Shown here in pieces: positions 17,840-27,534 of a stretch of DNA of 64,000 bases. Source of the stretch: Oceanobacillus oncorhynchi (GTDB taxonomy: Bacteria; Bacillota; Bacilli; Bacillales; Amphibacillaceae); contig NZ_CDGG01000001.1 in assembly GCF_000821065.1 (NCBI RefSeq), forward strand, positions 2,976,001 to 3,040,000, read 5' to 3'. The position numbers were made by a program, and so were the translations under genes. Below the pieces are notes generated by a model. That model worked only from the letters and a program-made list of their open reading frames with translations, made no database searches and had not been told where the DNA came from. The number at the start of each line of letters is the position of its first letter. Position 1 is the stretch's first letter.

Positions 17840-19525
17840 ATGTTTAATCATCAAAAATACGGAAAACAATATTTTATGCCACCGACAATATCTTATGACT
17901 GGGTGAAGAAAGAAACCTTGGAGAAAGCTCCAACATGGTGCAGCGTGGACTTGCGGGATGGAAACCAAGCGTTGCCTATTCCAATGAATTTGGAAGAAAA
18001 GCTGGAATTGTTCCAGCTATTAGTAGATATCGGCTTTAAAGAAATCGAAGTTGGTTTTCCGGCTGCCTCTGATACGGAGTTTAATCTTTTACGGAAATTA
18101 ATTGATAATAATATGATTCCAGATGACGTAACAATTATGGTGATCACGCAGGCAAGAGAGCATATTATACGCAGAACCTTTGAAGCAATTCAAGGTGCAC
18201 CAAGAGCTATCGTGCATTTATATAACTCCACTTCGGAAGCTCAGCGCAGGCAAGTATTTAAGAAATCTAAAGAGGAAATTAAACAAATTGCTCTAAATGG
18301 AGCTGTTTTAGTGAAAGAGCTTGCGGAAGAAGCAGGAGGAGATATCTATTTCCAATATAGTCCGGAAAGCTTTCCAGGAACAGAGGTAGATTATGCTTTA
18401 GATATTTGTAATAGTGTGTTAGATATTTGGAAGCCGACACCTGATCATAAAGCAATCATCAATATCCCGACCACTGTTCAAATTGCGATGCCGCATATTT
18501 TTGCTAATCAAATTGAATATATTCACAAAAATCTGGCTTATCGGGATGGAGTTACTTTATCGATTCATCCGCATAACGATCGTGGAAGTGGCGTGAGTGA
18601 TGCTGAATTTGGCGTTTTAGCTGGTGCAGAGCGAGTAGAAGGTACGTTATTTGGCATCGGTGAGCGTACAGGGAATGTCGATTTGATTACCTTAGCAATG
18701 AATATGTATTCCCAAGGGTTTGATCCGGAATTGGATTTCAGTCAGATGAATGCCATCCGTGAAAAGTATGAGAAGCTGACTCGAACAGAAGTGCATGAAA
18801 GACATCCGTATTCCGGCGATCTTGTCTTTACAGCCTTTTCTGGTTCACATCAGGATGCAATTTCCAAAGGGATGAAATACCGTCAGGAAACAAATACGGA
18901 AAAGTGGGATGTTCCTTATATTCCAGTAGATCCAGTAGATATCGGCAGAAATTATCAGGCAGATGTTATTCGGGTCAACAGTCAGTCCGGAAAAGGCGGA
19001 ATCGGTTATATTCTGGAAACGAACTTTGGCGTAAAACTTCCGTATAAAATGAACGAAGCAATGGGATATGCAACGAAAAAAGTGTCTGATCAAACAAGCA
19101 GAGAGCTTTCCGCGGAAGAAATTTATCAGGTCTTTAGAGAAAATTATGTGGAATATCATCCAAACTTTGAATTAGTAGATTACTATTTTAATAAAGGAAC
19201 CGGGCAGGAAGTAACGTTAACCATCCAAAAAGAAAAGGAGCAAATCGAGCTGCAAGGTAAAGGAGCCGGAAGTCTGGATGCGATCAGTAATGCGTTAAAA
19301 GCGCATTTTGACATCGATTATGCTTTAGAAGTTTATGAACAGCAATCTTTAGGTAAAGATTCCGCTGCAGAGGCTTGTGCACAGATTGGTATTTCCCATC
19401 AGGGAGAAATTTACTGGGGAGCAGGCATTCATGAGGATATCACTGCGGCATCTGTATATGCTTTAGTGGTAGCAGTGAATCGACTGGAGGATGCCTTGAT
19501 AAGTCAAAAAGAAACGGTAAAATGA
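17840..19525 (+). CDS. leuA: 2-isopropylmalate synthase (LeuA, long type)
   Basis: A 561-residue enzyme that condenses acetyl-CoA and 2-ketoisovalerate, the first step of leucine synthesis. The N-terminus [11 protein letters not shown] is the metal-binding HMGL-like motif, metal ligands occur in [11 protein letters not shown], and [13 protein letters not shown] is the second family signature. The C-terminal LeuA dimer/allosteric domain (about 430-555) provides leucine feedback inhibition. It is the longer LeuA type also found in fungi and actinobacteria. No leuBCD follow, so the gene stands alone under the leucine T-box. GAGGAGG precedes the ATG. Confidence 0.95.
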   Translation: MFNHQKYGKQYFMPPTISYDWVKKETLEKAPTWCSVDLRDGNQALPIPMNLEEKLELFQLLVDIGFKEIEVGFPAASDTEFNLLRKLIDNNMIPDDVTIMVITQAREHIIRRTFEAIQGAPRAIVHLYNSTSEAQRRQVFKKSKEEIKQIALNGAVLVKELAEEAGGDIYFQYSPESFPGTEVDYALDICNSVLDIWKPTPDHKAIINIPTTVQIAMPHIFANQIEYIHKNLAYRDGVTLSIHPHNDRGSGVSDAEFGVLAGAERVEGTLFGIGERTGNVDLITLAMNMYSQGFDPELDFSQMNAIREKYEKLTRTEVHERHPYSGDLVFTAFSGSHQDAISKGMKYRQETNTEKWDVPYIPVDPVDIGRNYQADVIRVNSQSGKGGIGYILETNFGVKLPYKMNEAMGYATKKVSDQTSRELSAEEIYQVFRENYVEYHPNFELVDYYFNKGTGQEVTLTIQKEKEQIELQGKGAGSLDAISNALKAHFDIDYALEVYEQQSLGKDSAAEACAQIGISHQGEIYWGAGIHEDITAASVYALVVAVNRLEDALISQKETVK

Positions 19526-19590
19526 TGTGTTTTAGGAATCTCAAGTAAAAGAAGAGTAACAAGAGACTTCAAAAAAAGTATCAATGAATG

Positions 19591-19635
19591 GAAGAGCTTC
19601 TCTTAGACATATGTATGTTTAAGAGAAGCTCTTCT
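19591..19635. terminator. Bidirectional terminator between leuA and the convergent gene
   Basis: GAAGAGCTTCTCTTA and TAAGAGAAGCTCTTC are perfect 15-bp arms with a 15-base loop and T-rich flanks on both strands. Confidence 0.88.
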
Positions 19636-20118
19636 TTAATTCAGATAGAGTTTCTGATCTTTGTAGTCTTGGTAGGCATGATCGATAGTATACTCGAAAT
19701 CATGATAATTTTCCCATGTACCGATGAAACCAAATGGTACTTCTTTTAAATCATCTATTACCCATAATCCATAATCAGTCAGATAGTATCTTTCATAATA
19801 AGCATTTACAAACGGAAAAATTTCTTCAGAGACATCTTCCTCTGTGAATTTTCCATCACAATTTTTAATAAAAAATTCTATCCCGGACATTGTTTCGTTT
19901 CGTACAGCCTGGAGATCTTCATTTGCTGTTTCTTTTAACAATTCCCCTTCAAACTGATGTTGAATAATCCAGGTCAGAAAGAAGCCGATATGGTTTCCAG
20001 CATAATATTCAATTACATCCATATCTGTTTCTGTCAGTTCTTCCTCGTCTTTTTGAAATTTTTGCATATACGGTTCGTAAGCAGACGCGTGATGATAATC
20101 AATTCGATCAAAATACAT
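19636..20118 (-). CDS. Uncharacterised acidic protein, DUF7832-like
   Basis: A 160-residue, acidic, soluble protein with no signal or membrane segment. The segment YYAGNHIGFFLTWIIQHQF, after a KYDD/YFDRIDYHH-like start, resembles proteins I associate with DUF7832, some of which occur among bacterial immunity genes; I cannot confirm this. No toxin gene is nearby. The start ATG is preceded by AAAGGGGA on the minus strand. Function unknown. Confidence 0.6.
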   Translation of the reverse strand: MYFDRIDYHHASAYEPYMQKFQKDEEELTETDMDVIEYYAGNHIGFFLTWIIQHQFEGELLKETANEDLQAVRNETMSGIEFFIKNCDGKFTEEDVSEEIFPFVNAYYERYYLTDYGLWVIDDLKEVPFGFIGTWENYHDFEYTIDHAYQDYKDQKLYLN

Positions 20119-20454
20119 GGTTTTATCCCCTTTAAATATATGTTATGTACTTCCAGCTTTTATCTAATAAGTGTATCATCATACAATAGCTGTTTACAGT
20201 TATCCGGCAGAATAGATTGATGAAGACAGGCACGTTTTTACTGTATTCAAATGATAGGAACAGAAGTTAAAATTTAGCTGCATAACTGGATTAAAAGGGA
20301 CGCAATGTTCAAAATGAATTAGATGTGACCGAAAAGAATGATGGTCATTTCTTGAGTTAACATAATGTTTATCATTATAATGAAACAATAGATAGTTTAA
20401 AATGTAGACAAAAAAACTAAACCAGCAGCTAAGAAGGATAGCAGAAAGGATTGA
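20119..20454. other. Divergent promoter gap
   Basis: No coding frame. It separates the acidic minus-strand gene from the plus-strand hydroxyacid dehydrogenase gene and contains the plus-strand promoter at 20352-20381. Nothing else is recognised. Confidence 0.5.
20352..20381 (+). promoter_or_regulatory. Sigma-A-type promoter for the hydroxyacid dehydrogenase gene
   Basis: TTGAGT and TATAAT separated by 18 bases, about 70 bases before the start codon. Confidence 0.6.
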
Positions 20455-21423
20455 ATGACAGGTATGTTAGTCAAATTATTAGAACCGCTAAATGTTCCAG
20501 ATTCACTTATTGAAAAATTAGCAGAACCACTCCAAAAGAAAGGGCATGAATTTGTTTACTATAATGAAAAAACAACCGATACGAAAGAACTGGCCAAACG
20601 GAGTGAGAATGCAGATGTAGTAATGATTGCAAATAATCCGTATCCGACAGAAGTAATTAATCAAAATGACAATTTAAAATTAATCAATGTTGCTTTTACA
20701 GGAGTGGATCATGTAGGGATTGCAGATGCAAAAAATCAAGATATCCTCGTATGTAATGCAGCTGGATATGCCAATCAGGCAGTTGCTGAATTAGCCATTG
20801 GCCTGGTGATGGATTTGTATCGCCGCGTAACGCAGGGGAATAGTGATATCCGTGCTGCAGATTACCCTGGAGCTTTTCAGGGAAAAGAAATCAAAGGAAA
20901 AACAGTCGGTATTATCGGTACAGGAAAAATTGGTATCGAGACTGCCCGTTTATTCAAAGCATTTGGCGCTAAATTAGTTGCCTCCAACCAGGCGAGCATC
21001 AATCCAGAAGCAGTAGAACTGGGCATGGAGTATATGGATTTAGATGAGGTATTGGCTCAATCAGATATTGTAACCTTACATGTGCCGCTGATGCCGAACA
21101 CGAAGGGGCTGATTTCTAAAGAAAAACTAAGCTTGATGAAAGAAACAGCTGTTTTAATTAATTGTGCACGGGGGCCGATTGTGGATAATGACGCGTTGGC
21201 AGATGCGTTGAACAGCGGCAAAATCGCAGGAGCTGGTATTGATGTGTTTGATATGGAACCGCCAATTCCAGGAGACTATAAATTATTGCATGCGAAAAAT
21301 GCTATTTTAACTCCACATGTCGGCTTTTTAACAGATGAAGCCATGGAAGCACGAGCTAAAATTGCTTTTGATAATACGGTGGCATTTTTAGAAGGAGAGC
21401 CTCAAAACGTTATGAAGCGGTAA
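20455..21423 (+). CDS. D-isomer-specific 2-hydroxyacid dehydrogenase
   Basis: 322 residues. The NAD-binding Rossmann motif is GIIGTGKIGIETARLF, the substrate arginine lies in INCARGPIVD, and the acid/histidine pair is in GAGIDVFDMEPP and LTPHVGFLT. It reduces a 2-oxoacid to a D-2-hydroxyacid, or the reverse. The substrate could be hydroxypyruvate, phosphoglycerate or a branched 2-oxoacid; the sequence does not settle this. AGAAAGGA precedes the ATG. It is monocistronic, with its own promoter and terminator. A second related gene is at 61381. Confidence 0.87.
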   Translation: MTGMLVKLLEPLNVPDSLIEKLAEPLQKKGHEFVYYNEKTTDTKELAKRSENADVVMIANNPYPTEVINQNDNLKLINVAFTGVDHVGIADAKNQDILVCNAAGYANQAVAELAIGLVMDLYRRVTQGNSDIRAADYPGAFQGKEIKGKTVGIIGTGKIGIETARLFKAFGAKLVASNQASINPEAVELGMEYMDLDEVLAQSDIVTLHVPLMPNTKGLISKEKLSLMKETAVLINCARGPIVDNDALADALNSGKIAGAGIDVFDMEPPIPGDYKLLHAKNAILTPHVGFLTDEAMEARAKIAFDNTVAFLEGEPQNVMKR

Positions 21424-21474
21424 TATGCCGGATACCGGCTGAGATAATAAAATAATTTATTGTTTTAGAAAGAA

Positions 21475-21524
21475 AAGAAGGGCTGATTGTGTATTTATAA
21501 TAATAGATACAATCGGCCCTTCTT
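21475..21524. terminator. Bidirectional terminator
   Basis: AAGAAGGGCTGATTGT pairs with ACAATCGGCCCTTCTT around an 18-base AT-rich loop. It lies between two converging genes. Confidence 0.8.
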
Positions 21525-21570
21525 CAAGCTTATTGATCTGCTGTTGCAGTTCCGGCAGAAGAACGGGCGT

Positions 21571-22314
21571 TTACTTATTTTCTTTTACTCTGTACCAATA
21601 TCTGTAAACTTCTGAAAAACCAATTTTGGAATAGAGCCGCAATGCAGATTCGTTATTCAGCAAAACAGCCAGGTAACTGTATTTTGCTCCCTTATCTTTT
21701 CCCCATTTTAGTAAGTGCAATATCAGCTGTTCGGCAAATCCTTGATTCCTGTATTGACTATCGGTGACAATATCGTAAAGCCCTATGTATTCCCTTTCGA
21801 TAACACCAAGACAGCAGGCAATTACTTCTTCATTATAATAGAGGGATATAAAGCACTTTTGCGTTACGATATTGGATAGCATCTGCATCATAGTATCCTT
21901 ATTTTTTTCTTCTACATTATTAAGTTGGCAAAAACAATCCAGCCACTCTCTGTTTATTTTTTCATCTATTCTTACCCTATGGAGAGCCGGCTCGCTGATA
22001 GTATCTAAAGCTATAGTTTGGACACTGGTATAGTCCACCAATGAATAAGCCCGCTCCTTTAATATATCATCTAAGTTTTCTGGCTGAATAAAAGGCGTGA
22101 TTTTAAACGTGGTACGTAAATTTTTTTCTGCATAGATTTTCTCGCATGCATCTATTTTTTGCTCCAATTCTAAAGTGGAATAGAGGATAGGCTGAATGGA
22201 ATTCGCCCGTTTGGTATAACCATTCGCAAATCTCAGCACCCAGCCGTCATAAAGTAATGTAGATAAAGGCTGCCAATTGTTTAAAGATAATTCTTCCATC
22301 GTCTTATCAAGCAT
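21571..22314 (-). CDS. GNAT family N-acetyltransferase
   Basis: A 247-residue protein. The GNAT fold occupies the C-terminal 130 residues: YNEEVIACCLGVIEREYIGLYDIVTDSQYRNQG is broken up as strand, strand and the acetyl-CoA loop, then LLNNESALRLYSKIGFSEVYRYWYRV is the last helix and strand. The N-terminal half (LNNWQPLSTLLYDGWVLRFANGYTKRANSI) is the conserved extension of a bacterial subgroup whose acceptor is unknown. The minus-strand ATG follows GGAGGGAT. It is divergent from the TetR gene at 22508. Confidence 0.85.
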   Translation of the reverse strand: MLDKTMEELSLNNWQPLSTLLYDGWVLRFANGYTKRANSIQPILYSTLELEQKIDACEKIYAEKNLRTTFKITPFIQPENLDDILKERAYSLVDYTSVQTIALDTISEPALHRVRIDEKINREWLDCFCQLNNVEEKNKDTMMQMLSNIVTQKCFISLYYNEEVIACCLGVIEREYIGLYDIVTDSQYRNQGFAEQLILHLLKWGKDKGAKYSYLAVLLNNESALRLYSKIGFSEVYRYWYRVKENK

Positions 22315-22470
22315 AATATCCCTCCGATAGCTTTTGAATTATTATACATTTATTTGTATAAATATTCAATTCGAAAAGGTATTCTTTTTTCGGTATAGCA
22401 ACAGGCTTTTATGTCGTGTAATAACATCCGGAAGAATCATTGTAAAAAGTATTTGGTTATGATATTTTAA

Positions 22471-22490
22471 AGTTAGTCAGTTGAATAACT
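22471..22490. promoter_or_regulatory. Candidate operator upstream of the TetR gene
   Basis: The outer arms AGTTA and TAACT form a short palindrome directly before the ribosome site. TetR proteins commonly bind such sites at their own start. Weak evidence. Confidence 0.3.
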
Positions 22491-22507
22491 AAAAGGACGG
22501 TGTGCGA

Positions 22508-23095
22508 ATGGCAAAACCTAATGGAGTCAGCAAGCAGGAGTTAATTCAATATGCCAAGGAATGTCTGGTTGAGAAGGGGACGGAGAAGTTTACTTTGAGA
22601 GCGGTAGCAGATACAGCCGGAGTAACTCAAGGGACGATTTATTACCATTTTCGGACCAAGGAACAGCTGCTCTTGAGCATTGTCGAGGACATATGTGAAA
22701 AAAGCTGGTATGAAATTTCTAAAAGTAATACCTATGTGCTAAAGCAGGCGATTGCTTCGGCTAAAAGCCGCTGTTCCTATAATTCTTTTTTTCATCAGCT
22801 GTTTATTTTAATGACAGCAGCCAGTTTCAAAAATGAGAAGATCAGAAATCAGCTCTCAGAGATTATGCAGGCAGAAAATCAGGCATTATCCGAGAATCTA
22901 TTAAAAATATGGCCGGCATCTCCGGTGCATGGTGTTTCTATGGAAGCATGGGGAATTATGTTTAATGCCATGGTGGATGGCTTGGCGATGCAGGCATTAC
23001 TGCAAAAAGATTTTCCCGTTGAAAAAGTATATCAGGAATTTGAGCAGATTATAGAGGCTCTTACAAATTTAAGCGAGAAGGAGGCAGCGGAATGA
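22508..23095 (+). CDS. TetR/AcrR family transcriptional regulator
   Basis: 195 residues from the ATG at 22508. A GTG six bases upstream is less likely because AAAGGACGG is then too close. The DNA-binding region FTLRAVADTAGVTQGTIYYHFRTKEQLL lies at about residues 28-58. The gene overlaps the next membrane protein gene by four bases (ATGA), so the two are translationally coupled. The regulator probably controls itself and this small membrane protein. Confidence 0.88.
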   Translation: MAKPNGVSKQELIQYAKECLVEKGTEKFTLRAVADTAGVTQGTIYYHFRTKEQLLLSIVEDICEKSWYEISKSNTYVLKQAIASAKSRCSYNSFFHQLFILMTAASFKNEKIRNQLSEIMQAENQALSENLLKIWPASPVHGVSMEAWGIMFNAMVDGLAMQALLQKDFPVEKVYQEFEQIIEALTNLSEKEAAE

Positions 23096-23508
23096 AAACC
23101 TATTTGTTCACAGCAGCATGGGGTGTCATCGTTTGGGGCGCAGCTACCTTATTTTTCCGGATTTTTGGAGAAGCTGTTCTTTTTCCGCCTGGTACAGATG
23201 CATTTATGTATAGTTCCGGAGCACTTCTCGTTGGAACAGCCATTCTATTAACGCTGGTCATCTATCTTTATACCCTATTTGATAAAAAGGAGTATGCCGC
23301 GATACGATTTGGAATTGTAGGAACCATGATTGGTTTACTATTGGATAGCTTTGTTTTTTCAAATTATCAAATGATATTTCCTGACTTACACGAGACACAG
23401 GTAATTGCTTTTTCATCCTGGATGACTTTTGCCTATGCTTTGTATTTAGTAATACCCTTTTTATTCCAGCAGAAAGCCAGACAAAAACAAGTTGTAAGAG
23501 GAAAGTAG
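23092..23508 (+). CDS. DUF5367-like membrane protein
   Basis: 138 residues with four hydrophobic helices (about 5-25, 41-63, 74-98 and 107-127). The overall pattern, including WGAATLFFRIFGEAVLFPPG near the start, is that of the DUF5367 family, whose role is unknown. Coupled by an ATGA overlap to the TetR regulator, which suggests expression in response to the regulator's ligand. Confidence 0.72.
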   Translation: MKTYLFTAAWGVIVWGAATLFFRIFGEAVLFPPGTDAFMYSSGALLVGTAILLTLVIYLYTLFDKKEYAAIRFGIVGTMIGLLLDSFVFSNYQMIFPDLHETQVIAFSSWMTFAYALYLVIPFLFQQKARQKQVVRGK

Positions 23509-23591
23509 AAACTTTCATATCTTGCTTTTTAATTGGATTATTCTTTATTTCTTATCTTTCAGGTGTACAATGAAAGAAGAGGTGGTTGCTG

Positions 23592-24671
23592 TTGGATACA
23601 AAAATAACTGCAGAGCAGCGAAGGGCAATTATAGAGAATGATAAATCGTATGACGGGCAATTCTTTTATGCGGTGAAAACAACAAAAATCTTTTGCCGTC
23701 CTTCTTGTAAATCAAGAGTTCCCAACTTTGATAATGTTACCATTTTCAAAAAGGCAGAAGATGCTTTACAGGCTGGATATAGGCCATGTAAGAGATGTAA
23801 ATCTGGAGGAAGCAGCCTTCCGGATGAAGAATGGGTAACACAGGCGGAAAATTATATCAGAGAAAATTATGCAACGTCTTTAACATTAAATGAGCTTGCA
23901 GAAGCGTGTCATGGCAGTCCTTATCATTTGCATCGCGTGTTTAAAAGGTGGACAGGAATAACTCCATTGGCTTATTTGCAGCAAATTCGGCTGGAAAAAG
24001 CAAAGGACTGCTTAATAGAAACGGATTTATCTGTGAAGGAGATAGCTCATCTTATCGGTATAACAAATCCAACTCGCTTCACAACACTTTTTAAAGAAAA
24101 GAATCAACAAACACCGCGTCAATTTAGAAAAGCGTACAGGGAGAAGGTGTCTGCAATGAAGCATAACCAAGAAGAAACAATTTATTATGGAAAATTAGAG
24201 CATAACGGCTGGTCGTTCTATCTTGCGGCAACTGATAATGGATTATGCTATGTCGGATCTCAAAATAAAGAAATAGATGAAATTGAAGCCTGGGCAGATA
24301 AAAAAAGAGCAGACTCAGAACTGGTACATGATGAGGGGAAAATTAATTGTTACAAAGAGCAGCTGATTTCCTATTTAGATGGTGAACGAAAAGAATTTGA
24401 TTTGGCAATGGATTTAAAAGGGACTGCTTTTCAAGAATCTGTTTGGGAAGCGCTGCAGCACATCCCTTATGGAGAAACAGTTTCGTATATGAATATAGCG
24501 GAAAAAATAGAAAAACCGAAAGCGGTACGAGCTGTTGGTGCCGCAATCGGCGCCAATCCAGTAATGATTCTGGTTCCATGTCATCGTGTGATTGCAAAGG
24601 ATGGCAAGCTGACAGGATTTCGCGGAGGTATTCCGATGAAAGAAAGTTTATTAGAGCTGGAGAGGAGATAA
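23592..24671 (+). CDS. ada: Bifunctional Ada protein: methylation-responsive AraC regulator and O6-methylguanine-DNA methyltransferase
   Basis: 359 residues from the TTG at 23592, which sits about 6 bases after AGAGGTGG; an earlier TTG at 23586 is too close. Domain order: Ada zinc domain (C35 and C39 in IFCRPSCKSR, then CKRC), AraC helix-turn-helix pair (about 85-185), and C-terminal methyltransferase with the active cysteine in VPCHRVI. The zinc-domain cysteine accepts methyl groups from phosphotriesters and turns the protein into an activator of its own gene. In B. subtilis these functions are split between AdaA and AdaB; here they are fused as in E. coli Ada. Confidence 0.93.
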   Translation: MDTKITAEQRRAIIENDKSYDGQFFYAVKTTKIFCRPSCKSRVPNFDNVTIFKKAEDALQAGYRPCKRCKSGGSSLPDEEWVTQAENYIRENYATSLTLNELAEACHGSPYHLHRVFKRWTGITPLAYLQQIRLEKAKDCLIETDLSVKEIAHLIGITNPTRFTTLFKEKNQQTPRQFRKAYREKVSAMKHNQEETIYYGKLEHNGWSFYLAATDNGLCYVGSQNKEIDEIEAWADKKRADSELVHDEGKINCYKEQLISYLDGERKEFDLAMDLKGTAFQESVWEALQHIPYGETVSYMNIAEKIEKPKAVRAVGAAIGANPVMILVPCHRVIAKDGKLTGFRGGIPMKESLLELERR

Positions 24672-24706
24672 ATTCTAAGAGCATCTATTAGAATTTCTAG
24701 AGATGG

Positions 24707-24752
24707 AAAAAGCATTAGAAGTCTGGCACAGCCACGCTTTCTAATGCTTTAT
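24707..24752. terminator. Terminator between ada and the convergent MetE-like gene
   Basis: AAAGCATTAGAA and TTCTAATGCTTTA form an inverted repeat around an 18-base loop, with T-rich DNA on both strands. Confidence 0.7.
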
Positions 24753-24781
24753 TATTTCGCAGCTCCGGAGAGCATTCTTCT

Positions 24782-25885
24782 TTAGAGGAAATCCTGACAG
24801 GAAACTAAGAGGTCAATCTTTTTCCACTGTATTTCCTCATCAATAGAATTTCCTTCTTCCACGGAAGCAAAACCGCATTGTGGAGATAGTGCAATGTTAT
24901 CGCCCACGACGGATTTGGCTTCCAAATATCTTTTCTTAATATCATCATGTGCTTCCAATGCCGGATTTTTGGTAGAGATAAGACCGACTACAAATGTAGC
25001 GCCGGTATTTTTAAGCACTTCCCAAGGTGCAAAGGAACCGGAACGGGCATCATCATATTCCACAAAGAAACCGTCATAAGGAATCGTGCTGATAACTTCT
25101 GCGACTGAATCATAAAATCCTGAAAAGAGCGGGTTTCCTTTAAAGTTTCCTTTGCAGAAATGCGTTGCAATTGTCATGTCTTCGGGTTTTTTCTCCAAAG
25201 CCTTGGCAGAAGCTCGTCTAAACCATTCTAAAACCTCTTCTTTTGTATAACCCAGAGCGGATACTTTTTCATTGAATGTGTCATCAATCATATAGGTCCA
25301 TGACGTATCATCAATCTGTAAGTAACGGCATCCATGATCGTATAAATCCTGAACGGCTTCCTGATAGGCTTTTCCAATATCCTCAATAACGAGGTCAATA
25401 TCGGTGCCATAATATGGTGTATCCTTGATGCCGAGCTGAAGAAAATGATCAACCAGAATCATATTCGGTCCGGAGATAGATTTTTTTGCTTCTACGCCAT
25501 CGTAATTTTTAGCGAGGCTATGTAAATAATCCCAGGCTTCTATTTCTGGATGATTCTTATTCTTGTTATAAGAAATTTTCCCTTCAATACATCCTAGCTC
25601 AATTTTGTTCGTGACGTCGTTGATTACCTTATCAAAATGCTTTGTAGTAAAGCCGTCAAATTCTTTCAGCCAGTCAAGGTGCCACCATCTGCGTCTGAAC
25701 TCACCGTCTGTAACAAATTTGAGACCGTGTGCCACTTCCTTCTCCACCAAATCGGAAATGGCCTGATCTTCTGCTTCTCTTAATGCATTCAAATCAATTT
25801 CTCCATTAAAATATTTTGCACGGGCAATCTTGATTTCATCGGGTCTTAAAAAAGAACCTACAATATCGTATTTTATGTTTAACAT
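24782..25885 (-). CDS. Cobalamin-independent methionine synthase family protein (YxjG/YxjH-like)
   Basis: 367 residues, corresponding to the C-terminal catalytic half of MetE. Zinc ligands are visible as His-x-Cys in IATHFCKGN and a late cysteine in LSPQCGFAS, with an acidic residue in FFVEYDDARSG. B. subtilis YxjG and YxjH have this size and take part in methionine recycling from methyl donors. No S-box riboswitch was found upstream. GAGGAG precedes the ATG. Exact methyl donor unknown. Confidence 0.87.
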   Translation of the reverse strand: MLNIKYDIVGSFLRPDEIKIARAKYFNGEIDLNALREAEDQAISDLVEKEVAHGLKFVTDGEFRRRWWHLDWLKEFDGFTTKHFDKVINDVTNKIELGCIEGKISYNKNKNHPEIEAWDYLHSLAKNYDGVEAKKSISGPNMILVDHFLQLGIKDTPYYGTDIDLVIEDIGKAYQEAVQDLYDHGCRYLQIDDTSWTYMIDDTFNEKVSALGYTKEEVLEWFRRASAKALEKKPEDMTIATHFCKGNFKGNPLFSGFYDSVAEVISTIPYDGFFVEYDDARSGSFAPWEVLKNTGATFVVGLISTKNPALEAHDDIKKRYLEAKSVVGDNIALSPQCGFASVEEGNSIDEEIQWKKIDLLVSCQDFL

Positions 25886-25900
25886 CGCTGCAACTCCTCG

Positions 25901-25962
25901 TAAGTATGTATTTACTTATGCTTAATAGATTAATTATATACAGAATAATAAAAGTCTGTAAA
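25901..25962 (-). promoter_or_regulatory. Promoter and operator-like palindrome of the MetE-like gene
   Basis: Reading the minus strand, TTTACA (25957-25962) and TATAAT (25933-25938) are 18 bases apart. Just downstream, TAAGTA and TACTTA form an inverted repeat near 25901-25918, well placed for a repressor. Confidence 0.55.
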
Positions 25963-26188
25963 ATACTTAAAACATATTGGTAGATATAGTTTTAACATAT
26001 AGCGGGTATCCTGCTTAATTATAATTTCTATCAGAAATGTTCCATTTAATTTTGAAAAGATGCAATAGCCTGTTATAACAGGGGGAATGAAGAAATTTAT
26101 TCTTAGTTGAAATATTTTTATTGATTTTCGATAAATAGTTATCTATAATCAATGTTAATAATAAAATTTTAAATTGGAGATTGAGAAA

Positions 26189-26998
26189 ATGAAAGCAATC
26201 AAACAGCTTATCCGATTTGGTTATGAACAGGCGCTGTCCTGTATCTTTCCAGTCATTATTTTTGCGTCCTTAGCGATAACAAAGTTTATCGATCTGCCTT
26301 TCCTGTCAAGATATGATTGGCTATTGGTTATCTGTCTCATCACACAGGTTTTTATGATAGCCTCCGGATTAGAAACGAAAAAAGAGCTTGTCGTCATTAC
26401 CTTATTTCATATCATTGGATTGACTTTAGAAATTTTTAAAGTGAATATGGGCTCATGGGTCTATCCGGAAGAAGCGTTTACGAAGATTTTTGGAGTTCCG
26501 CTATACAGTGGTTTTATGTATGCAAGTGTCGCCAGCTATTTGTGTCAGGCATGGAGAAGATTAGATGTTCGGCTGGTAAAATGGCCATCTATCTTTTTAG
26601 CAGGACCGCTGGCAGCTGCAATTTATTTGAATTTCTTTACCCATCATTATTGGCTGGACATCAGATGGTGGCTGTCTGCATTAGTACTTATCGTATTTTT
26701 AAGAGCATGGGTGGATTATAAGGTCGGCAATAAACGCTATCGTATGCCCATCGTCCTTTCTTTTTTCCTGATTGGTTTCTTTATATGGATAGCCGAGAAT
26801 ATAGCAACCTTTTTCCAGGCATGGGAATATCCAAACCAGGCAGAAGTATGGAGCATGGTACATTTAGGAAAAGTAAGCTCCTGGCTGTTATTAGTCATTG
26901 TCAGCTTCTTGATTGTAGCAATGTTAAAACAATCACAGGCGAAGATAGAAGGGTTATTGGAAGGAAGTAATCAAGGAATTGCCAGAAGTAAAAGTTAA
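26189..26998 (+). CDS. yoaT: DUF817 membrane protein (YoaT-like)
   Basis: 269 residues from the ATG at 26189; an in-frame TTG at 26174 overlaps the ribosome site and is unlikely. About eight membrane helices. Family features include KVNMGSWVYPEEAF and the aromatic HHYWLDIRWW segment. DUF817 corresponds to B. subtilis YoaT. It is followed at once by YoaS-like and YozG-like genes, the same trio found near yoaT in B. subtilis, which supports the call. Function unknown. Confidence 0.82.
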   Translation: MKAIKQLIRFGYEQALSCIFPVIIFASLAITKFIDLPFLSRYDWLLVICLITQVFMIASGLETKKELVVITLFHIIGLTLEIFKVNMGSWVYPEEAFTKIFGVPLYSGFMYASVASYLCQAWRRLDVRLVKWPSIFLAGPLAAAIYLNFFTHHYWLDIRWWLSALVLIVFLRAWVDYKVGNKRYRMPIVLSFFLIGFFIWIAENIATFFQAWEYPNQAEVWSMVHLGKVSSWLLLVIVSFLIVAMLKQSQAKIEGLLEGSNQGIARSKS

Positions 26999-27037
26999 TT
27001 AAGAGAAGTATTTTATATATATATAAACGAGGTGATT

Positions 27038-27523
27038 ATGATGCAGAAAAGCTCAACGACATTTTTGAAAACAGTTATTTATTTAATGGGATTAATTATG
27101 ATTGCCCTATCGGTTATTTTAATTCCGCAAATTATCATCGATATTTCGGATAGTTCTGCGATGGTTAAATGGGTCATATATCCAATTGTAATTGGTGTTT
27201 TTTTAACAACGATTCCATTTTATCTGGCACTTTACCAAGCCTTAAAACTACTGAGGCTGATTGACCAAAATCAGACCTTTTCAGAAGAGGCTGTTTTTAC
27301 TCTGAAAAAGATTAAACAATGTGCCTTAACAATTACTGGGATTTATATTCTGACGATGCCGTTTATTTATTTGTTTGCCGAGAAGGATGATGCTCCAGGT
27401 GTAATTATAATTGGCATGGTGCCATTGTTTGTTTCATTTGTTGTTGCTGTATTTGCTTCCCTTTTACAGAAGCTGTTTAAAAATGCGTTAGAAATTAAAA
27501 CAGAAAATGATTTGACCGTGTGA
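27038..27523 (+). CDS. yoaS: DUF2975 membrane protein (YoaS-like)
   Basis: 161 residues with four membrane helices in the DUF2975 arrangement: a first pair, a soluble segment LYQALKLLRLIDQNQTFSEEAVFTLKKIK, then a second pair. GAGGTG precedes ATG codons at 27038 and 27041; a GTG at 27032 lies within the site. The gene overlaps the downstream regulator frame, an arrangement typical of DUF2975 with a Cro/C1-type regulator, which implies the two act as a unit. Confidence 0.83.
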   Translation: MMQKSSTTFLKTVIYLMGLIMIALSVILIPQIIIDISDSSAMVKWVIYPIVIGVFLTTIPFYLALYQALKLLRLIDQNQTFSEEAVFTLKKIKQCALTITGIYILTMPFIYLFAEKDDAPGVIIIGMVPLFVSFVVAVFASLLQKLFKNALEIKTENDLTV

Positions 27524-27534
27524 GGGGTGATGAT

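Noticed and set aside
25886..26188. S-box or other methionine riboswitch before the MetE-like gene
   Set aside because: The 300 bases upstream lack the S-box core and a terminator; only a promoter and a short palindrome were found.
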